From Epiperipatus broadwayi (lineage: Eukaryota > Onychophora > Udeonychophora > Euonychophora > Peripatidae): a stretch of DNA of 64,000 bases. The notes under the pieces are model-generated. The model searched no databases and was not told where the DNA came from. It worked only from the letters and a program-made list of their open reading frames with translations. The DNA lies in assembly GCA_028023455.1 (NCBI GenBank), contig JAQFVV010006335.1, forward strand, positions 438,741-502,740, written 5' to 3'. Shown here piece after piece: positions 24,036 through 43,089 of the stretch (positions are counted from its first letter, which is position 1; each line of letters begins with the position of its first letter). A program made the translations under genes and the position numbers.

Positions 24036-24905
24036 AAATTATTATTTTTTGGGTTAAACCATGTGTTATTTTCCATTGCAGACCAATATTTTGCCAAACT
24101 AGCATCTACCATTGTCAAGGTTAACTTTTGAAAGAAAAATCATTAGATCTCAAATAGTAAGGTGACTGAGTACAAGATGAAAAATGAGATTCAACTTGAA
24201 GTAGTTCAGCATTTTAAATATGAGGCTTATCACAATGTTTATTTCCCTCAGTTTTTTCACCTATTAATTCAAAGTTAATATTAGATGACATAGATAAAAT
24301 GAGAAGTTTCCACATACCTGGAATATGTTGTGCTTCATATACGTTTTAAAACCAGTAGGTCTCTTTAATATTTCAATTGACTCTCTCATGGATCTTAAAT
24401 CATAACTTTCCAATTTAGCAAGTATTTTTGCATTGTCATAATCAGATTTATGACTAATTTTTAAAAAAATGGGAAGTAAAAACTGATGTCTTAATTTTCT
24501 GATTAAAAACATTTACATATTTCTTAATTCTGACACTTATTCATCTATTAGATTGGCCTACATAGCTTCTTGAACCCTGCAAACATGGAATTTTATAAAT
24601 CCGCTGGTGTTCCAAAAATACTCTGTCTTTAGGTTTAATTGAAATATTAAAAAGACCTACACGTTTAAATAGGTCTGACAAAGCACAATGTATTCCACCT
24701 ATGTGTAAACCTTTCATTTAGGGAAAAAACATTTTGATAAGTGTCATATTTTGAATGCTAAACTACTTCAAGTTGAATCTCATTTCTCATCTTGCACTCA
24801 GACACATTACTGTTTGAGATTCAATGATTTGGCATATGGTAGTTCATTGAAATATCGGCATGTAATGAAAAATAACACATTGTTTAACCCAAAAAATAAT
24901 AATTT
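24036..24905 (-). mobile_element. Penelope-like fragment flanked by inverted arms (structure A')
   Basis: Arms 24036 to about 24350 and about 24690-24905 are inverted copies, starting with TTTTTTGGGTTAAAC and ending in its complement. They are related to the arms of structure A but clearly diverged. Between them lies the minus-strand GIY-YIG region described separately. The right edge merges into a TA/GT repeat. The arms include the coding start of the linker, so they are duplicated PLE sequence and not separate terminal repeats. Confidence 0.68.
24264..24725 (-). pseudogene. GIY-YIG endonuclease end of a Penelope-like element
   Basis: On the minus strand from about 24725: a linker (CALSDLFKRVGLFNISIKPKD), then RIYKIPC and SYVGQSNR, which occupy the GIY and YIG positions of the PLE endonuclease, and after a frameshift NAKILAKLESYDLRSMRESI with IEILKRP. 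This is the usual motif order of the C-terminal nicking domain of Penelope-like elements. GIY is changed to RIY and YIG to YVG. At least one stop (after SNR) and one frameshift break the frame, so it is dead as a protein. The reverse transcriptase part is absent here. It belongs to a different PLE family from those at 26.4 and 51.4 kb. Confidence 0.75.
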
Positions 24906-24936
24906 GTATATATATATATATGTGTGTGTGTGTGTT
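24906..24936. repeat. Compound (TA)n(TG)n microsatellite
   Basis: About 8 TA units followed by about 7 TG units directly after structure A'. Confidence 0.9.
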
Positions 24937-26418
24937 TTATCTTATATTTATATTTTGGCTGAGGATTTATATATAATACAATGTTTCAATGAATTTTATA
25001 TTTGAAAATAACTTATTTAGATATCCTTTGACAATGAGTAGTCTTAGACACATGAAAAAAATGAATGTTGGCCAAAAGATTTATGAGTCAGAAGCAATAG
25101 TCTAGATTTAATTTTTAAATAAAAATATCTAAAACTATTATTACAATAATTACCATAGGATGTTTAAGTAAACTCTTTATAGATATAAAACATATATTAT
25201 TGCTTTTTAAACTTATTTTACTTATAATTAGTTCAATAAAACATAGAATTTCACAATTCTCCATTGAAGTATAAAAGCTGTAGGTATGAAGATTGTTTAT
25301 AGTGAAATAGTTGGTTTAGAGCAAATGTTTTATTATCAGCTCCAATTAGGCAAGTTAAAATGGGAATTTTTATGCACCATGCATGCCAGTTCCGATCACT
25401 GAGGATTATTATTATCTTTCAGCTGAAACTAGATAAATACTCACCTCTGATTCAAATCCATGATGTAAAGTGAAAAAATTGCTGCTGCTTCAAAAAACTG
25501 ATGACTATGTATAACTACATTTTAGTTGTGGTGTATTATTGAAAAATTAAATATAAAAATATATTTAAACTAAAAACAGCAAAAAAGTAGAATTTAAGAA
25601 ATATAATTATACTTTAAAAAACATATGATTATTCATACATAATAAAAATGATCTCTGTTAAAATGGAAATGGCAAATAAATTTATTTTTAACACAGAAAC
25701 AGTTCTCCATACTAATATAACCTACCATAATCTTGAGAAAACAGTACATTTTTAAAGACACACAAAATTCCTATTGTTGTTATTTAAATGTTTATTGTAA
25801 GATAAGTTTCTTTTTTTTTTCTTAACGAGGATCTGATTCAAAGTTGGAAAGAATGCAGACTGCATTCAGCAGCATTCTTTAATCGATTTTTTCTATCAAG
25901 CCAAAAAATTGAAATTCAAATCAGTTATAAACATAAGTACATAGATTTGAATCCAGTTTGGAAACTATGTATTTTGGAAACTGTAGTGTTTTATCATATA
26001 AATTTTAGTCAGAGCTATATAACTCTTTAAGAAAATACACTTAGGTTTAAATATTTGGACTAATTTGTATTTCCACTTTTAGTTGGAAAAATAAAATAGA
26101 GTTAAAAGATAGTTGTTGGGAGTATATTTGCATTCCACCCAACTTAGAAACCTAAATCTGTTTTATAAAGACAAAAACTAATCTTAAATCGGGGTTTAAA
26201 TATAAGTGTTTTACATGTATCTTGTAATTACTTGTTTTTTAAATGATACTCGAATGGAGGATTGCGGTTTCTGTATTGCTTTTTTTTTTTAATGATCAAA
26301 TCTCAAATCCATAACTAACCAATGTTGAAACCTTCTTTTTTAAGCACAAAGATATGAGTTTCATTAGATTTCCATACAGTTTTAATTCTTTATGTGTCTT
26401 TGTAATTAGTTTTTTAGT
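24937..26418. other. AT-rich stretch before the Penelope-like element
   Basis: No gene or repeat recognised. It may include the 5' untranslated part of the PLE that starts at 26419, but no second copy in the window allows this to be tested. Confidence 0.5.
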
Positions 26419-28810
26419 ATGGGTTTGTGTAGGTTAGTTTTTAATAATTTTCCATTGAATGATATTAGAAGGATTAAAAATTTGTCCAGATTGAGTGATA
26501 GGATAGAGTCTTTAAGATGTAAGATTTATTTTATTAAAAAATGTAGGGAATTTAATGCTTTTCCTAGGTGTTGTGTTATTAATTTTAGTAGAAATAAAAA
26601 AGTTGCTTCAAAATAAGAATTTGGATTTTAAGTTAGATATATTTTGAATAGTTTTTTAAAGGAAAATTTTGTAAAGTTTTACAAATTTATTTATGTATAT
26701 AAAAGAAATATATATTATTTAGACAGGAGGCAAGATTTTAATTATTCAATTTTGAATTTTTTTATGAGGCAATTTAGACAGAATAGGTCAAAAAATTTTT
26801 GAAAAAAATATTAAAAAAAATTGAAGTGGTTGTTTGGGAAAGTTAATAAAATTTATTGTAGTGATAAAAGGTATGAGAGTAATGCTTCTGATGATAGAGT
26901 TGTTAATCTTTCCGATATGAAGTTAAATGATAGAGATTTAGATATTTTTGGGAAAAGCCTTAATTTTGTTCCTTTTCATTCAAAAAATATAGTTTTTGAT
27001 ACAATTTTGTCTATTGAATCTAATAATTTGAGTGGTGAGCAGAGAGTTGGTATTCAATCGATTTTGAATAAAAGTTTAAAAAGGAAAGAAAAAAATTGTG
27101 ATTAATCCTGCTGAGGTTAGACATCTTAAGAATTAGTTTATTGCTAATGATGTAATCATTTTTCGTGAAGACAAAGCTGGTAGGTTTGTCATTATAAAAA
27201 AAGATGAATTCAAAAAGAAAATGGATAGAGAATTAAACAATGGTAAATATATGTTTTTAGATAAAGATCCAGGTAATTTGATTAAAAAAAAATTGATAGA
27301 TATTATGAAGAAAATGGTTAATTTAAAAATTTTTTAATAGAGTAGATTATTTAAAATGCTATCCAAATGATTTCATATCAGCTAAGATGTTTGTGAATAT
27401 TAAGACTCATAAAGATGGTTTTCCTTTAAGATTTATTTTTGATTTTACAGGTAGTGTTGTAGAGAGTATTTCTAGATTCTTGAATAATTTTTTAAAACAA
27501 TTTGTTGATTTTGGTCATTACACAGTTTCTTTTTCTTTTGAAGCTTTTGATAAGATTAATAATTTTAAAATGGAAATCAATTGGGTATTTGGCAGTTTAG
27601 ATATTGAAAGTATGTATCAGTCCGTTAATAGGTTAAGCAGTATTGATGTTCTTATGTCTGTATTGATTAAGAAAAGTTCTTTATCAAAAAATAAAATTAA
27701 GGTAATTAAAGATTTGCTTTTGTTATTGGAAGATTCTATGTATTTTACTTATAAAGGTAATTTTTATAAGATTAAGGAAGAGTGGATAATAGGTTATCTT
27801 ATTTCTCCTTTAGTATGTTAAGTTTATATTAATTATATGGAAGAGGAAATTATTATTAAAAAGAATTGTTTATATGTAAAGTTATTTGTCAGATATGTTG
27901 ATGATTGTTTATTTGTAGTTGAGAATGATAAATTGAAGGAATTTCTAAATCAGTTTAATTGTTTTGATCCTTGTATAAAATTTGTATTAGCAGAAGGGGG
28001 GGGGTATATTTTGGTGAGTTAAATTTTTTAGATCTTTTGGTGATTAGAAATGTAGAGACTAACTGTTTACTATGCAGTCATTTAGGTCAAAGTAGAGAAT
28101 TAAGATTTATAATTAAACCTGATAGCTATCAGTCTGTATCTCATAAAGTAGCACTTTAAGGAATTATTGTCATAGGAATAATAAATTAAATAATTCTAGT
28201 GGGGTAGTTTTGTTTCAGAAAAGTCAAATTTAAAAATATTACCTGAGGGCTGGTTACTCTGATAAATTTGCTAAAAGTATTTTATTTAAGAGTAATATTT
28301 GTAAGAATGTAAAGGATAAAGAAAAATATGATTTTATTTCTTTGCCATTTAAATTGTCTTCTTATAAAATTGTACATAAGAATAGCAATTTGTTTGGAAT
28401 AAAGAACATTGCTTGGAAAAGGGGTGTTACATTGAATAATCTATTAAATAATACAAAAGAAATTTTTGATAGAAAGATTAATCCTGGTGTAGTATATTTT
28501 ATCCCTTGTTTATTGTAAGAAGGTCTACATAGGTCAGAGTAGTTTGAGTTTAAATGAAAGGATAAAGGTTCATAAACATAGAGTTAAAAATAGATATCTT
28601 AGTTTTGCTTTGTATGTCCATGAAAAAGATACAGGCCACACTATTAATTTTGATGAAGTTAAGGTTGTCTTCTGTGAGAGAAATGAAACCAAAAGAATTA
28701 AAGAATCTTTATTATTGAAAATTTATTACTCTGAAGCAATTAACTTATTTAAGAGTTCTTTTAATATTAAGGGTGGATGGGAAGTGAATGGATTTGTAGG
28801 TAATGCTTAA
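26419..28810 (+). pseudogene. Penelope-like retrotransposon ORF (RT + GIY-YIG), decayed
   Basis: The ORF codes for a single protein that copies the element's RNA and nicks target DNA. In order: an N-terminal region from the ATG at 26419; VVNLSDMKL and LNFVPFHS near 26900-26980; REDKAGRFVII near 27165; the RT start VNIKTHKDGFPLRFI near 27390; RT motif A SLDIESMY near 27595; a degraded motif B (IIGYLISP) near 27790; motif C RYVDDCLFV near 27890 with both catalytic Asp; NFLDLLVI near 28025; then GIY-YIG with GVVYFIPC near 28490, KKVYIGQSS near 28520, and a DTGHTINFDEVK tail. The frame shifts at least four times, one at a G-run near 27996, and a stop follows ISPLVC at 27819. Length is near that of a full PLE ORF. 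A (TA)n tract and repeat D follow directly. Confidence 0.88.
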
Positions 28811-28934
28811 TATTATATATATTGTATAGTTTTTGTAGTTCTTTACACTCGAGAAGTCTGCTTGTAGCAGTGAAACCTTTGGTTGGGTTTTAATATTATT
28901 TTTATTCTGGTCTAGTTGAATTTTGGATTTGGGG

Positions 28935-33653
<4,719 letters not shown>

Positions 33654-33731
<78 letters not shown>
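33654..33731. repeat. (TA)n microsatellite at the right edge of repeat D1
   Basis: About 35 TA units directly after the GGTTATA end of repeat D1. Confidence 0.95.
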
Positions 33732-33734
<3 letters not shown>

Positions 33735-36700
33735 CCCTTTTCTATAGGTCAGAAATAGCTCATCACAGTAAATTACTAAATATTTTAAATTTAAAATGTG
33801 TTCTCTTGATGTGTTGATTATATTTTGATAATAATATATTAAAGTACAATTTAAAGTTAAATAAAATGTGTAATGTATAAAATTATAACTATAACGAATT
33901 ACTTAAGAATTAAATAAAGCTAAAGATATTAGTACATATGGTTGAAAAATCTGGCCATAATAAATAACACAGCTATAAATATTTAAAAGTATGTTTAAAA
34001 GTTAAATTTTAATAGACTTAAACATGTAGTTAAATAAATGTTATATTTAAATTTATAAATAATATTTAATAATCATAATTAATATTGTATATTTTAAAAG
34101 TAAGTTTTATGGTAGTGAAAGTTATATTTAATTCTATATTTTCCAAAATTGTTCTTCCAAATTATATAATTGTATTTTACTTTAATACAATATGTGTAGC
34201 AATTTATTATTTATTCCCAGACAGAGAAAAATCAGATAGTCTGTCTTAATTATATTCATCATGTGACCTGCATAATATGGTTACACATGCTTGCTTGCTA
34301 GTATTTATTAGTAAAGTTCAAAATATTGTAAAATTGCATTATAGAATTGGATAGAATTATTACCTATTATAAAACAAATAATTAATATTAAGTTTACTAT
34401 CATATAGAATGTTTTGAGTAATGTAATAAAGATGAGTACAGTTAATAAAAAAGTTAACTATTTTGTCTAAATAAAAATAGATAAATTAAATATTGAGAGT
34501 GGGTTAAAATTTATTAAGTATTATTTTTATAAGTCATTTTAAATATTTAATTGATTTAGTAAAGTAATAATTGATTTAAAAGTAATATTTTATAATATTT
34601 TTTAAGTTTTAATATGTCATAATTTTTATTTTGAAATTTAATTGTGTAAGTTTGCAACATTATGCAAATTTGGTATTGAACTAAAAGTAAGAATCAACCA
34701 ATAGGATAAGGTATTTTTGCAGGGTATAAATACTGTTGGAGTTGATTTATCAGGAAGATTAAAAAATGTATTAAAAGTAGCTGAATCTTATCAGAAGCTA
34801 TCAAGGTGATTGTAATTTTAATTTTATTATTTTAGTCAATTTTGGTGCTCTCTTATAATTTTATTTGCAAAAGCTAATAGGTATTATTTTAAAAAGTATT
34901 TTGCAAAAAGAGAGTGTAAACTAAAAAATATTTTAATAAATTCATTTAATATGTGTTGCTAAATTTAAAAGTTTGTTGCTAAATTTAAAAGTTTTTTTAC
35001 CATGAGTATTTTCTCAAAAATCTAATATATAACTTCACAATAATAAAATGGAAATACCAGAAAGTAAAATGTATTCAATTTATAATACTTTAAGAATGCA
35101 TACAATATTATTGATGTAGTTTCAATAATATTGAACAAGAGAACTATTAAAATGAATAAATTAATTCTATGGACATTGTGCAAGAAACTTATTAGAAAAC
35201 TTTTCACCGATTAAAAAGAAAAAAAAAACACATTATTTTATATAGTAAGATAAGCTTGTCCAAAATTAAGAAGCAATAGGACAAGTATACTTTATGATAA
35301 ATTTATAGAAATATCAAGTTATAAAAGTAAATGTTATATTCTTTGTGAAGGAAACATTTAAAAAATTCTACAAAAAATTATTTTAAGAAAAAACTCACAA
35401 AAAATATTTTAGAAAAGCATATGTTATTGAAAACCTGAACCATATAAATGGTTAATATGCATATATAAAATTGTTTAAAAGCTAATAATTGAGGTAAGAA
35501 TACCTTCTGAATAGGTGGTAAATAACAATAAATCTACTAAAGAAGAAACCTATAAAGAAATGAATATGTTAATAAATAAAAGGATGGAGTTATAAAAATA
35601 AATATTGCACAAATAATTAATCTGGATAGATCAAGCTAAACCAAATGGAACATAATGCATTACTACACCAATATGGAATATTCTAGGAAGCTTTATGGGA
35701 TTATTTTAATATTATGATTTCAATAAGCATCATTCTGGACTATAGAAGTTATAAACTATTATTGTATTAACTATTCCAGAATTTATTGATGATTATTTTG
35801 TTTAATTTTTTAGATTCCAAGTTGTCGTAATATTTTTTATTATTATTTTTTTTTAACCTGAGATTGTATACCAGAAATTTGGACAGCTCTTACTACTGGA
35901 AATCTATTGTCTTATTCATTGCTATAACAATGGAGGAGGTGTAGCAAAGCGCTTTTGAGGATAACATTTTTTAAAAAAAAAACTCTCGAAAATAATAAAC
36001 TTTTTTTTTTAACTTTATCAAGAACCTTCATCAATTGAAGAGTTAATTGAAGATATACGTAATTATAGTCTTGATTTTTATTTATTAACTTAGTTAAAGT
36101 GTAAATTTTCTGTTTATAAGAGTAGGAACATGAACATTAATTTATTACTAATATTAAAATCCTATAATATAATAATTTAATAGTTTAAATAAGAACATTT
36201 TAAATAAAAGAATGGATGTATATTTTTATATATGCAATGCTATATCTAGTGGATGGAAAGAAGACTGCAAAAAGTGATGACCAGATAATGTCACTTGGTA
36301 ATAGTTAATGAATATTGATAATTTTATGATGTATATTTTGTTTTCTTTTTAGATTGCCTATGAATATAAATGCATGAAGTATAAATGTTTTAATTATATG
36401 TAAACACATTTTGTACAACATTTTAAACATTATGAGATCAGGATTTATTTGGAATATGCATACTATGATTTTATACTAGTAATATAACCCAACATGATAA
36501 TAAATATTTGTGTGATGCTTTTTAAAAAAAAAACTTTCATATTATTGGATGTGCAAGTATTATCTGATTAGTTTGTATATGGTTTAGAATATAGAATAAA
36601 GAAATAAGCAAACTTTTCTTGTGGATCAGTGAGATCACTCTAATTATAAATGAATTTTATTTATTGTTTTGAATATGCAAGATAGTATTTTGTCGATGTA

Positions 36701-39313
36701 AGATGTGATAAATCTTTAGGAAATAATGATAAGATAGTGGCTTGGTAGTACTATGGAGAACAGGAAACTAAGATGATGTTCTAATAGGATGTGATGAGGG
36801 AATATGAATATTTTATAGTCTTCGGGCAGATATACAGTACAACTAACAGTGCCCTGTAACTGATATATTTATTTTGGACAGTGTCTATTTTTTTTGAAGT
36901 ATTGATGTTTTTAATAAAGCTGAAGAAATAGCTTTAACATCATTGATGTATTGGAGGACATTAGATAAGAAAGGTCATGCCTCTATTTCTTATTGATACA
37001 CTATGCCATGATATTTTGATATATGTTATGAGTTATACTCTAGTTTTTCTTCCTTAAATCCTATACATCTGTTTTGCTATCTAGATTTCAATGTAACTAC
37101 ATCATTCAGTATGATATATTTGAAAAGAAATAATAGATAATTTAGAGTTTAAGATATGCTATCATTTGAAGGAGATTAGTTCATTTACTTAGAAGAAGTA
37201 GAATTTGTATAAATTGGAATTGAAAATCCAATGAATCCTAAAGGAAAAAAGAATCATAGGATATATATTTTTTGATTTATTTTGGAAATAAAATATAAAA
37301 TTTTTAAGAATAAATTATATAAAACAAAGTTGTTCTTCAAAATGTTAATAACTTTTAAATGCTTTATTTTGTTTAAAATAAGTATTGCATATTTTAAAAT
37401 ATAATGGTATAAAGTAAAACGATATAAATAATAAGCATAGGTATAATTTTGAAATTATTAAATAATAGGGAATATATCGGTAATTACAATTATATAGTAT
37501 TAAAGTAATGCTAAATGAGAATATGTTATATTTAATAAACATGTGTAGTAAACGATATCCACCAAAATCTGGTAATAAATTATTAGATAGATATTTTATG
37601 TAACATCTTTGACATTGCAAGATGAAAATTGTTTAATTTTAAGAAAATCCATACTCACAATAATGTTATTTTTTATGTTTTTCTGTAATATGTTTCTATG
37701 GATGTTTTTTAGAAAGAAAGGTATAATTAAATAATATTTAAGGATAGGATATATTTTTCATAAAAATAAATAAAATGTAATTTATCATAAGTTTAATTAG
37801 AAAGAGATAAATAAAATAGTATTATTTTATTATTGTTGTTTAAATCAGAATAAAGACATAAAATAATTTTAAATTGTTTTTTACTAACTAAGTAATAAAA
37901 AATGTAAAACGGTGTAAATTGAGGATATCCGATGTAAATATTGTATATAAATTGTTTATTTTATTTTATTGTTAATAATAAACTTTGTTAATTTTGTTTT
38001 CAAAAATTTGTGTGTCTAGATTGTTTATTTCTCCCACTACACTGCATGAGACCATAATATATCCAGAATAATAGAAACAAACATATAATTTTGCACAGAG
38101 ATAAATAAAGAATTATTTTAAGAATTCGAATAGTTTATTGGTATTCTTTTAATTAAGTAATCATAATTTTACATTATCTTATGGTCATAAATTAGTTATC
38201 ATAATAGTACATTGAATTATATGCTATCCATTACCACACACCTTTGTTTGTCAGATTATCAAATGCTATGTATTTATTATATTATTACATGAAGATAAAA
38301 GATTATATTATATTATTTTATTATTTTTATTATGGTAATAAAAATATAGTAAAAGAAAAGATATACAGAATTAGTTCATACAATGAAGAATATTATTATT
38401 ATTTGTTATTATTAGTTTAAGTGTAGTAGATTATGACATAAAAATCCCTTCTCATATTTTACTACCATAATTTTTAATTAACTTAGAATAAATTTTATGA
38501 ACCTGAGATTTTATAGAGCTAAATTATTATGAATAGAAGATTAAGATTTAATTATTAGCTTAATCTTAGTGAATAGGATTTATTAAAGTCGTAAGAATAC
38601 TATAAGTTTATTTATTTGAAATAGTAATAAGGGGGGATAGTGTTCTTATGCCATTGAGGTAGTATCCTGTGGGATATTGGCTCAATGTAATCTATCTTGT
38701 CATCTGTATTTTCACTTCCAAGTCTCATGAAAATATTAAATATTTATTTAATTTATTTTTTATAAACTGAACCTTATTCGTATTTTAAATTTGAGCTAGT
38801 GAAACATTTAATTTTAATGCTGAATATTTTATTTATTAATTATTAACTGAGCTAGAACCCATTTTATTTAATATAATATACTGCCTGGAAGTGAGGGTGC
38901 AAATGGACTACGTTAAAATATATATGTAAAATTATAAATAAATATTATAAAATACAGTAATTTAAATTGGTTAAAAAGAACAAAAATATAAATGTCATTT
39001 AGGAGATATACAGTTAAATATTGCAAACATGAAAAAAATAATAATGAAAGAAAAATCAAGGAAGCTATGTTAATATATAAATACAAGGAAGACTTAATCA
39101 ATAGGCAGGCAGCAAACGTTAAGATCATAGAATTATGGGAAAGTTGATCTTTCAAAATATTAGTCGACAAAGACTACAAGGATAGTTGAAAGTGCTCCTA
39201 AGTGAGATTTATATTTTTTGTTCTTTTTAACAAATTTTAATTACTATATTTTTTAATATTTATTTATAAGTTTACATATATTATTTTGAAGAAAAAATAG
39301 ACATTGACTTGTA

Positions 39314-39314
<1 letters not shown>
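33732..39314. other. AT-rich non-coding stretch
   Basis: 5.6 kb with no supported gene or element. Frames at 35022-35207, 37345-37620 and 38913-39170 (minus) are Ile/Leu/Phe/Tyr-rich, as expected from random AT-rich DNA. The only local signal is a CCAAT/TATA-like pair near 34700. Confidence 0.55.
34697..34731 (+). promoter_or_regulatory. CCAAT and TATA-like pair (weak)
   Basis: AACCAATAGG at about 34696-34705 and GTATAAATA at about 34723-34731 have promoter-like spacing. The same segment can be read as an acceptor (TTTTTGCAG) followed by 28 open codons and AAGGTGATT. Both readings rest on short motifs in AT-rich DNA. Confidence 0.2.

Positions 39315-39406
<92 letters not shown>
39315..39406. 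repeat. (TA)n microsatellite, about 46 units
   Basis: A pure TA run; the overlapping frame is an artefact. Confidence 0.97.
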
Positions 39407-39408
<2 letters not shown>

Positions 39409-42149
39409 CAACAGTAAATAATTGTATTTACAAATTTTTATAGCATCAAAGCTCAAATCACTATCTTAATATTGCCAATAATAATCATAATATAGAAGAG
39501 TAAACCAAGTCAACAAATGCCATAGAGGTTCTCATAGACAAAACATTGGTTATAGAATGTTTAAGGATTTTTAAAAAAAATATTCAATACAGTAAAATGC
39601 AACAGTACATATTCAAAACAGACATATACATATGTAATTGAAAGAAGAAAGGGTGTTAAATCAAATGATGGGAAACCTCAATTGCAAGAAATCTATTATG
39701 CATAGAAAAGAAGTTGGACAAGGTGAAACAGTTACAATATTTATTTGTCTTCATTTTGGATAAAACATTTTTTTATTGTTGAATCATTTCCCTTTGTGAG
39801 ATAATAATTAATAAAAAATTTATCTGCTGAATTATAATCTTTTAATTATTAATTTGAATATTAACTAGACTTGAAATAAAAAAATCAAACAATCTATGTA
39901 AAAGAGGAGTCTGCAGTTGATTTGTTTTCGAAAAATAATCTTTTGGGCAACTATGTAAAAAATTAAGGCCAAATAAACTGTAAAATATATTTGTGTTTGG
40001 CAGCATTGATTATTACATTCAATTTAAAACTACATTATAAAAATAATAATAAAATTTATATTATTTATTACCACAAAACATAATTATATATAGATTATAT
40101 CTTTATATTTAGTGTAATGCTAAATACTATTTAAGAACTTTTCAGTAGAAAACTCCACTTTTCTAGTTTGAATGAGAATAAAGCAAGTCTTTCATATTCA
40201 TTCTTATTTGAACATTTTATTTTTATAATTAAACCTTTTTCTATTAGTATAAGGATAATTCTAACATTATTTCTTACAAATGTAAGCTTTCAAGTGATAT
40301 GCATTTTAAAAGTTAATATTTGATGTTTTAAAAATATGACAAGAAATATTTAAACCAAGTTTTTATCTATAATAATGGCGCTTGGCATTGTTGGATGTAA
40401 TTCATCTATTCAAAAGTTAGTAGAATGAAATATTTGGTATTTGAATTTTGTAGAATTAAAAGAAGGTAAGTGTGGGGTTATTTATCTTTAAAGAAAGAAA
40501 AATAAATAAAATCTAAAATATGTATTATTAATAACATTTTCAAAAATATTTTTTTACTGTTTTGGCAAAAGTGATTCTATTTTACACATTAGAAACTGCT
40601 TCCCTTTATGGTCACAAACATTTTAAAAGATATCTTTACAAAAATAAATTGTTTTACAAGACAATCCCCAACTAGATATGTAGGGTTTGGTTTAATAACT
40701 CTTTTACAAAAATATTGCATAATAATCTTTCATTTGTAAACAAATTATTGCAAATTACAATTTTTCTGTAGAAATTTGAATTATTCTGTTATTTGCTCTC
40801 AAGCTAAAATACCCAATCAATCAAAAATTCTCATTTCTACTGACTTCTAGGTGACTTCCCTCTTGACATTATCATGCTAATACAATATAGTCAATCATGC
40901 AAACTATACATATAATCTTGACAATTTCAGATTTTTTTCAACAAGTACATTAAAATTGAAGCAGAAGTTGCATGCTGCACTGTAAGACTATAGATATACT
41001 CAAAAGTATGTAAAAATGGTATAGTAATTGTAGTACTATAAAAATGTCCAAAATATCAAATACAGCATGTGATTACAGCTACTGAGGATTATTGTAGGAT
41101 TATTAATATTCTAAACTTATAGTTAAAATATGTAAACATTTTAAGGCCAATAACCTTTTTAAAGAATGCATATACACATGTTGTAAAAAAAGCCATTGAC
41201 CACTAACCATGCCAAGATTCAAGTATTGAGAACTTTTAAAGTTTAATATCCATGTTTTACTTTCAAATTAAGAATAGCAAAAGACTAATTAATTGACTGA
41301 TGGTTGGAAAACCATTTATTTTTATAAATTCTAACTACCGAACTATACTATTTATGTCTGTTTTAAAACTGAAAATGTTTTTATGGTTTATAATGCAAAT
41401 TCAAAACCTTAGCCATAAACATAACACATAAATATGATTTTATATAATGCAAATCTATTGATAAAAACATGAATTAAATAAACATAAGAATTTTATAAGA
41501 AGATATAATTATTTTTAAGTTAATATTTATTATTATGCATTCACATTTTTTTAAAGACCAATATTATTTTGCTTTTTTACTTTTAATTTTGAAAGCATGT
41601 TTAGAAAAAAGTTCATTTTTTATCATAATCAAATATGTATTTATTAAAACATTTTCAATTAACTCACAATGAAATTTTTTGCAATATTTCTGGACTTTTA
41701 CTTGGATAAAATATAATCATCATGTATATTTTTATTTCTACTAAACAAAGTTACAAAAATGTTTTATAATCGAAGAACAATTTTTGTTTTATCATATCAA
41801 ACTTAAATTTTGTTTGAAGTTGTAATTCCTCTACATTTTAGAGTTTATTTCATATGAATAAACTTACAATAAATTTTTATTTGAACTACATTTTTTTTTA
41901 ATCTTTATAAATTAAATAGTATTTATTATCAATTTATCAATAAATATTATTAATAAAACATAATCATGGCAAGTAGTTTTGTGTATTTTCAAATGAAAAT
42001 TGATATCAAGTTTTCATTCATCCTTTATAACTCCTAATTTTTACATTTAATATATAAATTTAATAACTACTTTGTGATATGTAGTAAACCAGTAAACATC
42101 ACATGATCACCATTTATTATGCTTGTGCATAACTGTTATTAAAAGATGC
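39407..42149. other. AT-rich non-coding stretch
   Basis: No gene, exon or repeat recognised on either strand. Confidence 0.55.
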
Positions 42150-42546
42150 AAAATTCTCTATACAATAGTGCCACTCAGTGCAAGCCAGAGTAATCAATGC
42201 ATGCCAAAAGGCTTATGCATAAAATCCCATCTAGTGCCTACTCATCCAATATCTCCTGACTAGTTTCTGGCTTGCGAGTATCATCAGTGAGGAGATCCAA
42301 AGCTCCTCACCCATAAAGGCCATAAGCTAGAAACTAGGGTGGGGATAGGCACTAGATGGGGATTTTTGCATAAGCTAGGTGCAGTGCTCTCAGTTTCAAG
42401 GCTCATCACTGACGAATGACACAAACCAGAAACTAATCTAGTGATATTGGATGTGTAGGCACTAGATGGGGATTTTATGAACAAGTCTTCTGGAATCTCT
42501 TGATTACTCTGACTTGCATTGAGTGGCACTACTGTATGGAAAGTTT
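42150..42546. mobile_element. Foldback element C with hammerhead-like relics
   Basis: Inverted arms of about 140 bp (42150-42290 and about 42405-42546) share ATAGTGCCACTCA, CATCTAGTGCCTAC and CATCCAATATC. In the left arm, minus strand 42251-42296 has core CTGATGA, a downstream GAAACTAGTC (helix III ACT/AGT, C at the cleavage position) and 7-bp pairing ATCTCCT/AGGAGAT for helix I, offset by two bases. Helix II is largely lost. The right arm (plus, 42404-42447) keeps CTGACGA, GAAACTA and ATCA/TGAT pairing. The minus-strand frame 42284-42529 spans the palindrome and is not a gene. Confidence 0.72.
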
Positions 42547-43089
42547 TGCCTGTTTTAATGATATAATAGTAGCTTTTAGAAAATGCATTCCTATATAGAT
42601 AAAGTAAATATTAACATATCTTTATCAAGACTATTAGACTTGACATCTAGTAATGAAAATAAAGGCATTACTTATGTATCAAACAATAATGGATGCTTAC
42701 CCTAGGCTGAAGGTGAGCCAGCAACTTGAAAACAAATTCTAAGCCTGACTAAATTCTAAAAGGCATTTTCAAGTACTATCCAGGTTATAAGATAAAATGT
42801 GGATGTATTAAACACCACATAATGAACCATTATAAATAAGTAGTATTATAAATAATATGATTGGTTTAAATATATTCATACTTTCTTTTCAAAATACTGC
42901 AGATAAGCTTCTATAAAAAAAAAAATGAGGTAAAGAGAAAAAAAAACAGACCATTCTTTTTTTCTAAGGTTTTGACTTCAGCTTTGAATCAAGAATATTT
43001 CATTTACATAATAAATGAGTAGTTTGAGTATTAATGCCAATTGATTGCATAATGTTAATTAATACTATATATATATATATATATATATC

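Noticed and set aside
40380-40470. ATG GCG frame and a donor AAGGTAAGTG, with a possible 12-base microexon
   Set aside because: The frame ends after 17 codons, and a microexon cannot be supported without transcripts.
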